Shown here piece after piece: positions 1 through 7,000 of a stretch of 7,182 bases of DNA; positions within the stretch are counted from its first letter, which is position 1, and every line of letters begins with the position of its first letter. Made by a program: the position numbers and the translations under genes. Source of the stretch: Thermoplasmata archaeon (GTDB taxonomy: Archaea; Thermoplasmatota; Thermoplasmata; Thermoplasmatales; Thermoplasmataceae); NCBI GenBank assembly GCA_021819605.1, contig JAKAQT010000080.1, forward strand, positions 1-7,182, in the 5' to 3' direction. Below the pieces are notes generated by a model. That model was not told the DNA's origin. It was given only the letters and a program-made list of their open reading frames with translations, and made no database searches.

Positions 1-2
1 TC

Positions 3-674
3 ATGTATCTCAACTTTACGCTTCCGGGGGATGAACTGGACAGGAGGATGGGTGGAGGCCTTTACGTGGGCCAGATAATTACCATAGAGGGTGGCAGCGG
101 GGAAGGCAAGACACTTCTGTGTCTCAGGCTGGCCTACGGCATGCTGAAGCATAATGCCTCCATATCGTACATATCCTCCCAGTTTCCCATAAGGGAGTTT
201 ATCTCAGAAGCTGAATCCCTTGGATACCCCATGTTCAATGAGATACTTGCTGACCAGATATCCTTCATAACGTCAGTATTCCTTTTACGCAGGGGAAGAA
301 GGGCGAAGCTGGAAGAACTCCTCAGCCTCGATGAACTGAAGGCAAAACAGGTGCTGATAATCGATTCTCTTCAGTCGGGAATGTTCAAGGATTTCAATAT
401 AATCGAGTATTTTACGCACCTCAGGAAGTTTTCCGAGGGCCGCATAGTCATAGTGACAATAAATCCATCCGATATTGATCCCGCAAGCCTGGTGAAAATA
501 AGGGAGCTGTCAACAACAGTGATCAGCCTGCATTCAAGGGACCTGGCCGGTGAGAGGAAGCATGTGATCGACCTTATGAAATTCCCCATGGCCCTTAAAT
601 CGTTTCAGCAGGCAATACCATTCAGGATAGAGCCAGGGAGGGGACTGATTGTTGAAATATCCAGTGTATCGTGA
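3..674 (+). CDS. arlH: Archaellum KaiC-like ATP-binding protein ArlH (FlaH)
   Basis: ArlH is the cytoplasmic RecA/KaiC-fold partner of the motor ATPase ArlI; family work shows that it binds ATP, contacts ArlI and is required for archaellum assembly. The 223-residue product opens with the family signature GDELDRRMGGG (residues 9-19), then a canonical Walker A, GGSGEGKT (30-37), and a Walker B strand VLIIDS with D121. The C-terminal FRIEPGRGLIVE is also typical. Length is close to the usual 225-235 residues. The ATG at position 3 puts the signature at the expected distance from the N-terminus, but only two bases precede it, so a slightly earlier start cannot be excluded. It ends 9 bases before arlI and is clearly co-transcribed with it. 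Oddities are Q60, where the family normally has Glu, and a basic run LRRGRR (95-100). RadA or a stand-alone KaiC is less likely given the arlI-arlJ context. Confidence 0.95.
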   Translation: MYLNFTLPGDELDRRMGGGLYVGQIITIEGGSGEGKTLLCLRLAYGMLKHNASISYISSQFPIREFISEAESLGYPMFNEILADQISFITSVFLLRRGRRAKLEELLSLDELKAKQVLIIDSLQSGMFKDFNIIEYFTHLRKFSEGRIVIVTINPSDIDPASLVKIRELSTTVISLHSRDLAGERKHVIDLMKFPMALKSFQQAIPFRIEPGRGLIVEISSVS

Positions 675-679
675 GGTGA
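673..679 (+). promoter_or_regulatory. Ribosome binding site of arlI, overlapping the arlH stop
   Basis: GAGGTGA is a strong match to the archaeal anti-Shine-Dalgarno complement. It begins inside the TGA stop of arlH (672-674) and lies four bases before the arlI ATG at 684. The arrangement implies that ribosomes finishing arlH re-initiate on arlI, which would couple the levels of the two interacting proteins. The coupling is inferred; the motif and spacing are seen. Confidence 0.8.
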
Positions 680-683
680 ATAA

Positions 684-2303
684 ATGGTAGAATACGTGAC
701 ATCAGACAATCTTCAGACTGCGGTGGAAAGGAATCCACATCTTGCTGAATACCTGAACAATTACAGGATAAGCGCCCAGAGGACTCCAACGTTTGTCCCT
801 GTGCCGGACAATTCACTGAGAGATGTAGCGGCGCTGGACATTATATACCCGGTGGGAGACCCTATTTTCATTCATGTTTACATGGATAACGGGGCCAGGA
901 TATACAAGCCAATAGAGCCGGATCTATCCATTGATGAGCAGCAGTTCATGGACGATGTCCTCATGATTATACTGAACTTCGCTGCAAATTACCCTCCACC
1001 TGAATCCGAGGAGATTCTGGAAAAAAATCTCGAGGACATATACAACAGGATAACCAGCGTGGGAAGTGCCAACAAGGTTAAGGGGATGAGCGCCACTGTC
1101 AGACCTGAGCTCAAGGAAAAACTTCTTTATAACATAAAGAAGGATGTGGTTGGTCTTGGTCCCCTGGAACCTCTCATCAGGGATACGCACATCGAAGATA
1201 TCAGCGGAATCGGAGCCAATGACATATTCATAGTGCACAAGATATTTGGATCCATCAAGGCAAGAATAACATTCGGGGACAATGATCGCCTTGCCATATA
1301 CAGCAAGAGGCTCAGCGAAAGGGTGGGAAGACCTGTTTCGGACAAGGTGCCCATAGTTGATGCAACTCTTCCGGACGGTTCCAGGCTCTCCATAGTTTAC
1401 AGCAGTGATGTATCTGCCAGAGGGCCAAGCTTCACAATAAGGAAATTTGCAGATATCCCAATCAGTATTGTACAGCTTGTGAAATACAACACCATGTCAG
1501 CAGAGGAAGCGGCTTACCTGTGGCTGGCACTGGAATATGGCCAGAGCGTCTTCGTATGCGGGGAGACTGCAAGCGGCAAAACCACAGTTGTGAATGCGAT
1601 GATTCCTTTTATCAGGCCTGATTCCAAGATATTCAGTGCAGAGGATACCCCTGAAATAAGAGCCCCGCAGGATGCCTGGCAGCAGCTGGTCACCAGGGAG
1701 AGGGGCGCTGAGGACAGCCGTGTTACACTGTTCGATCTTCTGAAAACTGCTCTCAGATCCAGACCCAATTACATAATTGTAGGTGAAATAAGAGGTGCTG
1801 AAGGGTCCATGGCCTTCCAGGCCATGCAGACGGGGCATCCTGTCATATCCACGTTCCATGCCGCGTCAGTGAGAAAGATGATACAGAGATTCACGGGAAC
1901 CCCAATCAACATACCAGTGACCTTCATGGATAACCTCAATATTGCCCTGATACAGCAGGCGGTTTACGTAAAGGGAAAATTCCTGAGAAGAACAACCAGC
2001 ATCAATGAAATTGAGGGCTATTATGAAGAACTGGGCGGTGTTTCCACCAAGCAGGTGTTCCAGTGGGACGCAACAACGGACCAGCACGTATTCAGGGGGC
2101 TCAACAACAGTTACATACTTGAGAAGAGAATTGCGGCAACTGCGGGAATGACTGACCCCAAAGTGATCTATGACGAACTCTTCAAGAGGGCAAAAATTAT
2201 AGAATACCTGCTGCGGAACAACATAACATCGTACTACAAGGTGTTTGATATCATCAAAACTTTCTACCTAAAGGGACCCAACGCGATTCCAATGTATGGG
2301 TGA
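684..2303 (+). CDS. arlI: Archaellum motor and assembly ATPase ArlI (FlaI)
   Basis: ArlI is the type II/IV secretion superfamily ATPase (VirB11/GspE/PilT class) that forms a hexamer on the cytoplasmic face of ArlJ and powers filament assembly and rotation. The 539-residue product has the ArlI-type N-terminal region, including DPIFIHVYMDNGARIYKPIE (residues 59-78), then a RecA-like C-terminal domain. That domain holds Walker A GETASGKTT (293-301), the Asp box AEDTPEIRAP (319-328), conserved arginines R338, R358 and R360, an atypical Walker B IIVGEIRG with E368, and the His box GHPVISTFHA (384-393). All catalytic residues are intact. TadA or type IV pilus ATPases are the alternatives, but length and the flanking arlH and arlJ make ArlI secure. 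The start is fixed by the GAGGTGA ribosome binding site. The TGA stop is embedded in the arlJ Shine-Dalgarno. Confidence 0.98.
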   Translation: MVEYVTSDNLQTAVERNPHLAEYLNNYRISAQRTPTFVPVPDNSLRDVAALDIIYPVGDPIFIHVYMDNGARIYKPIEPDLSIDEQQFMDDVLMIILNFAANYPPPESEEILEKNLEDIYNRITSVGSANKVKGMSATVRPELKEKLLYNIKKDVVGLGPLEPLIRDTHIEDISGIGANDIFIVHKIFGSIKARITFGDNDRLAIYSKRLSERVGRPVSDKVPIVDATLPDGSRLSIVYSSDVSARGPSFTIRKFADIPISIVQLVKYNTMSAEEAAYLWLALEYGQSVFVCGETASGKTTVVNAMIPFIRPDSKIFSAEDTPEIRAPQDAWQQLVTRERGAEDSRVTLFDLLKTALRSRPNYIIVGEIRGAEGSMAFQAMQTGHPVISTFHAASVRKMIQRFTGTPINIPVTFMDNLNIALIQQAVYVKGKFLRRTTSINEIEGYYEELGGVSTKQVFQWDATTDQHVFRGLNNSYILEKRIAATAGMTDPKVIYDELFKRAKIIEYLLRNNITSYYKVFDIIKTFYLKGPNAIPMYG

Positions 2304-2304
2304 G
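2299..2304 (+). promoter_or_regulatory. Ribosome binding site that decides the arlJ start
   Basis: GGTGAG spans the arlI stop codon TGA (2301-2303) and sits four to five bases before ATG 2309, a normal archaeal spacing. The in-frame GTG at 2300 would give a longer open frame, but it lies inside this motif and has no Shine-Dalgarno upstream. ATG 2309 is therefore the better start. Translation of arlJ is probably coupled to termination of arlI. Confidence 0.7.
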
Positions 2305-2308
2305 GGAA

Positions 2309-3964
2309 ATGGTAACGTTTAAAAATTCTAAGCTGCTTGCAGGGATTGAATTCAAGAAGAGCGATACTGCGGTTATCGTTGCCGGAACTCTGGTGACTGC
2401 CGCAGGATTCATGCTTTACAACATATTTGTCAGCATATACTTCATGATATTTGCAGCGGTTGGTGCCAGCCTGATGTTCTTCACCATACTGCGTCCAATA
2501 ATTCAACGGGATTCCGCCAAGGCGGATATAAACTCCAACATCCCATACTTTATGACGGCATTCGCCACTCTTGCAGTGAGTTCAGCCAACCGTATAGACC
2601 TGCTTGAGATTATTTCCAGGAAGGAGAAGCTTGGAAGGATACGGTTTGAAATCGCAAGGCTTGTGAATCTGGTCAAGAACTGGAAAAGAGGGCTGTCTGA
2701 AGCTGCCATGCTAGTTTCAACCAAGGTACCCAGTGAGGTATTTGAAGATTTCCTGGCAAGATTTGGCCATGCCATAAACAGCGGCCAGGACTTTGAAGAT
2801 TTCGTCAAGAATGAATCAGAGACAGTGATGAATAACTTTGAAACCACATACATATCGTCACTTTACACATTTGATCTTTACAAGGATATGTACATCTCAC
2901 TGCTTCTGGCCTTTGCCTTCATGATCACCTTTATCATGATAATGCCCGTGCTCATCAAAATCAACATACTCTCGGTACTTTCCCTGAGCCTCATAACAAT
3001 AATACTGGGTGAATCGATGCTGGTGTATGGTATAAAGATGGTTCTGCCAAACGATCCCATATGGCATGATACGGGGATAAAAACCCCCCTTCAGTTGAAG
3101 ATCAGGAGAGTCTTCATCTACGCTTCAGTATCTTCTGCTGCACTGGCAGCAATACTTCTGGGAACAAGGTTATTTTTCGTTATGCCCTTCTACATTGCTG
3201 TCGCAATAATAATCACGCCATTCTTTTTCCCGGGATACATAGGTTCTAAGGCCGAGAAAATAGTCCTGAAGAAGGATGAAATGTTCGGGAGTTTCATCAG
3301 ATCGCTTTCCGGATCAGCATCTGCCCGAGGAAACATGGTTATCGACGCCTTAAAGTCCATTGTGCTTCACGATTTCGGAACGCTGACACAGGACATACGG
3401 AACCTCTACAGGAGGCTCGCATACAGGATCGACAGCCTGAGGGCGTGGAAATATTTCAGTGCGGATACAGGATCACATCTCATAGAAGTTTTTTCGGAAA
3501 GCTTTGTTGAGTCAATTGATCTTGGTGCTGACGCCGCGAAGGCTGGTGCAGTGGTTGCCGATAACTTCGACAGGGTCATAAGGCTGAGAAAGAGGAGACA
3601 CGCCTCAGTGAGCAGCTACATAGGTGTACTTTACGGTATTACAGGGGGCCTGGCATTCTCTCTTGCAATCTCATTCGGGGTACTCGAAATAATCAACAAG
3701 GTGTTCGCTACATTCAATGTATCTTCACTGGATTCCTTTGGGATATTTGTTTCACAGCCCGCCTCCTCAATTCTGATGATCGAGGTGTTCCTGGTGGTCA
3801 TACTCATGTTGCATTCATTCATAGCCGGAACAGCACTGAAATTTGCAGATGGTGGCAGGGTTATTCATGGTCTTCATCACTTTGTCATAATGACCTGGAT
3901 AATCTCACTTGTAATGTATGGAACCCTTTACCTGACTTCCATTATGCTTGGGGGAGCCATCTGA
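2309..3964 (+). CDS. arlJ: Archaellum membrane platform protein ArlJ (FlaJ)
   Basis: ArlJ is the polytopic membrane core of the archaellum motor, related to TadC/GspF/PilC. It anchors the ArlI hexamer and supports filament assembly. From ATG 2309 the product has 551 residues, a normal family length. I see about nine hydrophobic segments, at roughly 20-40, 41-61, 194-217, 220-245, 268-288, 290-312, 436-460, 487-508 and 525-547. They alternate with two large, charged cytoplasmic regions (about 63-193 and 313-435) that match the two T2SSF domains. The second carries family-like sequence such as GSHLIEVFSESFVESIDLGA and a basic run RLRKRRH before the next membrane segment, as expected for the surface facing ArlI. 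An alternative GTG start at 2300 would add three residues and a 4-base overlap with arlI. It is the last gene of the compact operon; a 129-base gap follows. Confidence 0.95.
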   Translation: MVTFKNSKLLAGIEFKKSDTAVIVAGTLVTAAGFMLYNIFVSIYFMIFAAVGASLMFFTILRPIIQRDSAKADINSNIPYFMTAFATLAVSSANRIDLLEIISRKEKLGRIRFEIARLVNLVKNWKRGLSEAAMLVSTKVPSEVFEDFLARFGHAINSGQDFEDFVKNESETVMNNFETTYISSLYTFDLYKDMYISLLLAFAFMITFIMIMPVLIKINILSVLSLSLITIILGESMLVYGIKMVLPNDPIWHDTGIKTPLQLKIRRVFIYASVSSAALAAILLGTRLFFVMPFYIAVAIIITPFFFPGYIGSKAEKIVLKKDEMFGSFIRSLSGSASARGNMVIDALKSIVLHDFGTLTQDIRNLYRRLAYRIDSLRAWKYFSADTGSHLIEVFSESFVESIDLGADAAKAGAVVADNFDRVIRLRKRRHASVSSYIGVLYGITGGLAFSLAISFGVLEIINKVFATFNVSSLDSFGIFVSQPASSILMIEVFLVVILMLHSFIAGTALKFADGGRVIHGLHHFVIMTWIISLVMYGTLYLTSIMLGGAI

Positions 3965-3983
3965 GCTTGATGTTAAAATGCAT

Positions 3984-4017
3984 GCGTTTGTGACCTCCTT
4001 TTTACGCTTGCAAACGT
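3984..4017 (+). repeat. Imperfect inverted repeat in the arlJ downstream gap
   Basis: CGTTTG (3985-3990) is exactly complementary in inverted orientation to CAAACG (4011-4016). A G-U pair (3984/4017) could extend the stem by one, leaving a 20-base loop. A competing short stem could form between GCGT (3984-3987) and ACGC (4004-4007). It may be an RNA hairpin at the 3' end of the arlHIJ message, or a binding site for a dimeric regulator. The arms are short, so chance is possible. Confidence 0.35.
3999..4003 (+). terminator. Possible T-tract terminator of the arlHIJ operon
   Basis: A TTTTT run preceded by the pyrimidine-rich CCTCC lies 35 bases after the arlJ stop. Archaeal RNA polymerase can terminate at short T-rich tracts without a hairpin, so this is the best candidate for the operon end in the gap. 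It falls inside the loop of the inverted repeat and not after it, unlike a bacterial intrinsic terminator. The tract is short, so the call is tentative. Confidence 0.35.
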
Positions 4018-4060
4018 TTAATCCACAGATTTCACTGCTGAAAAACTGCAAATGACAACA

Positions 4061-4072
4061 ATAATAATATAG
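4061..4072 (+). promoter_or_regulatory. TATA-box promoter for the downstream TPR gene, probably leaderless
   Basis: ATAATAATATAG is the most A/T-rich stretch in the gap and is preceded by the purine/A-rich AAATGACAACA, which could serve as BRE. Its centre lies about 27 bases before ATG 4094. Archaeal transcription usually starts 22-27 bases after the TATA centre, so the transcript would begin at or within a few bases of the start codon. The absence of a convincing Shine-Dalgarno just before this ATG fits a leaderless message. TTTAATCC at 4017-4024 is a weaker alternative that would leave a long leader. Confidence 0.5.
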
Positions 4073-4093
4073 AATTATGAATGTAGTGTGAAA

Positions 4094-7000
4094 ATGGCAG
4101 ATGGAGTTTCACAGAGAAAGATGGTGAAACTGCTTGAGCAGGCTTTCCTTGATGCCGGTACTGCGAATACCCCCCCGGCGGAGTTGCTGAAGAACATAAC
4201 ATCATATCTTACTGCGGAAGGAAGCTCAGGCATGGAGATCACCAGCAGCCTTCTGGAATCGTTCCAGCATTACTTGGAAATAACCTGCAAATCAGCCCCT
4301 GCCGATTCTATAATTCTGATCCTCAGTATCCAGAAGATCGCGGAAAATAAAGAGTTACTTTTGCCTCTGGCTGAGAAATGCTCATCCGCTTTTGATAATG
4401 GGTCGCCGAGCGACGCTGAGCGCATCATCAGTACATTTTCTCCAGAGTCCATTCCTGAACGTGAGTTATCGATTATTGAAAAAATTGCGGAAACAGGAGT
4501 TCAGAATCAGGTGTTACTGGCACATATCTACGGCAGATCTGGCATAATGCGCACCCAGTTCCTGGACTCAATTGACTGGAAAATGGTTGGTTCAACTGAA
4601 GCAAAGTCCATAATTTATGAGTATGCAGGGCTTACGAATGATCCAAAGGCACTTGAGGTACTGAAGATCATCTCTGATCATTTGGGGAACGAAACCTGGC
4701 TTCGCATACTGGGATTGAAGCTGATTGGGGAAGCTGGAGCTGAAGATAGAATAAGATTCCTTGACGGGTTTCCTTTCGGCGATCTGAAGGATGTAGATGA
4801 CATAATTGTGGTTACTGATTCCCTGTTACTTTCAGGCAACTGGAAGAGTGCACTTGATGCTGTCAACAATGCCCTAAATTCCAGGAAATCAAATGATAAA
4901 CTTCTTAGACAGAAAGTGAAGATACTTCTATCATCCGGGGAGAAGGTCGAAGCCTATGAAATAATCAAGGAAATCCTGAAGGGGAGCAAGGACAGCCTGG
5001 AACTGGCAAGAACAGCTCTTGACATTGCCTATTCCCAGGGGCTCATGGATGAATTCCTGGAACTGTCAAAAGCATATCCCGCAATATTCTCTGATCCATC
5101 CTTTCTTTCAAGGAAAATTGACGCTGAAATACAGAAATCAATGTTCGGTGAGGCCCTCAAGGATATAACTGAAGGCCTCGCCGCGAACCAGGGCAATCTG
5201 GACCTTCTGAACATGAAATTCAGGACCCTGGTCAAGCTTACCAACACAAATGATGCATATAACACGGCCCTTGAAATTCTCAAGATTAACCCGAAATCGG
5301 AGGAACATGCAACCTACATCGTTGATTTACTTTTCAAGCGCGAAGAATACGATCAGGTTCTTTCCTTCATGGAAAGGTATCAACAGATCAGGCAGTCTAG
5401 AATGGAGTTTTACATTTCCTCTCTCTTTTATATGGATCGTCAGCATGAAGCCATCAAAGCTCTGTCATCTATACCTGCGTATGCTGAAAATCCACTGATC
5501 CTGGATTCAGTCTTTTTCAACGTCAGGCTGGACGAGAATCTCAAGGAACTTGAAAGCTTCATAATACTCCATCGTGAGGAAACTGCTGCCCTGAAAATTA
5601 TCACCGATCGTCTGAGAGGAGTTCCCTCTGATTACAGCAGCATAGATGGGCAGTTCCTTGATAAGTATCCGTCCACTGCCCTGGCGTTTATAAAATCCTG
5701 GTTTTACGTCTCTTCGGGCCGTAAAATGCCGGATGATCTTCTGAATGCTCTTTCTAAACCAATTTTCAGGCCTGCAAAGGCTACGGCGGACTTGATCCAG
5801 CAGGCCACGGAAGGGAAAATAGGTGAAGAGATCATGGATTCTGCGAAGTATCTCTTTCCCATATCGGAAACCTACGTCAGGAACGGGAAACTGGATCGGG
5901 CTGAAAGGGAACTGATCAGGGCTGCTTCAAACCAGAAGGACCCTTTCTATCTCTACCTGATGGCAATGATTGATTTCCAGAGGGGGGATTATACATCTTC
6001 CAGGAAGAACGTGGACGCATCTCTTGACAAGCTTCTGAACTGTGATTTTCTAATCCTGGCAGTGGAGCTTGCCATGATTTACGGAGAAACAAAAAAGATC
6101 CGGGAGCATGCAGAGAAACTGGTATCACTGGGTTCTCTGGAGATGATGGATCTGGGAGCATTCCATTCCTTCGCAAGCAGAAACAAATTCTGGGAAATGG
6201 CCTCGGATTTCCTCTCATATATCGGATCAGGTACGTCCCATAACCCCTGGATTTTCAGGATAAGGCGGGATGTTTTAAGGAACAGCGGAAATCTCCAGAG
6301 TGCCATTGAGCAATCACTGATGCTGTTCCGCACCAGGCAGTTCAGTCGCCAGGACATTGACCTGCACATGGCTATGCTCAAGGATGCGGGAAAACCTGAC
6401 GAGGTCTTACAGTTCCTGGGCGATCTTGAAACGGAGAACAGGACTCCAGAGATAGAGATACTTCTGGCAGGCGTCCTGAACAGCATGGGAAAATACGACC
6501 AGGCCCTGAACCACTGCGACGCAGCCATCCAGATGGGTGTTGATCCCCTCACCATCCCCGGATATCTGAATGCGCTTATTGAGGTGGGACAGTATGAAAA
6601 AGCACAGGATATCATGTCTAAAAACGAGAATGACCTGCTTCAGCTGAAGCTCTACCAGAAAACCTCGCAGATACCACAGGCCCTGGCACTTCTGAAAAGA
6701 GTTACATTCAAGAGGCAGGAAGACCAGGAAATCCTGAAGGCTGCAGTTGAGACACTGTGGTACAACAGGGACGTTCGCGACCTCATTGTGAAGATATATT
6801 CTGATGAGGGCTTTGTGTGGCTGGGCAAGCTCATTGCCCGGAAGACCTTTGACAGCGGCGATACGAAACTTGCACTGGAGGTTGCAAGAAACCTGAACAG
6901 GAATGAACCGGGGGACCTTGATACCGTAAGGCTGTATTCTGACATTCTGGTCAGAACCGGCAGAAGGACGGATGCAATTGAGCTGATTCTGCGTAGCCTG

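Noticed and set aside
3..674. Circadian-type KaiC or a RadA recombinase
   Set aside because: It has a single RecA domain of 223 residues, the ArlH N-terminal signature, and lies in an operon with arlI and arlJ; there is no second KaiC domain and no RadA DNA-binding region.
924..1859. Several minus-strand open frames of 84-120 codons across arlI
   Set aside because: They are antisense to the conserved ATPase motifs of arlI, and their translations show no recognisable domain.
684..2303. Type II secretion, Tad or type IV pilus ATPase instead of ArlI
   Set aside because: The superfamily motifs are shared, but the neighbouring arlH occurs only with archaellum systems, and the N-terminal sequence and length fit ArlI.
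4056..4074. ACA/ATA trinucleotide run as a microsatellite or CRISPR-like repeat
   Set aside because: There are only about three to four short units and no spacers. It is better explained as an A/T-rich promoter element.
3965..4093. A small RNA or tRNA gene in the intergenic gap
   Set aside because: No cloverleaf, no extended stem and too little room once the promoter is allowed for; only one short inverted repeat is present.
5250..5498. An 82-codon plus-strand frame inside the TPR gene
   Set aside because: It is out of register with the long TPR frame, which continues unbroken through it. The translation is low in recognisable structure.
6079..6615. A 178-codon open frame on the minus strand inside the TPR gene
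   Set aside because: It lies wholly antisense to a continuous, repeat-structured coding frame. Its translation is rich in Ser, Arg and Phe without domain motifs, as expected of a shadow frame.
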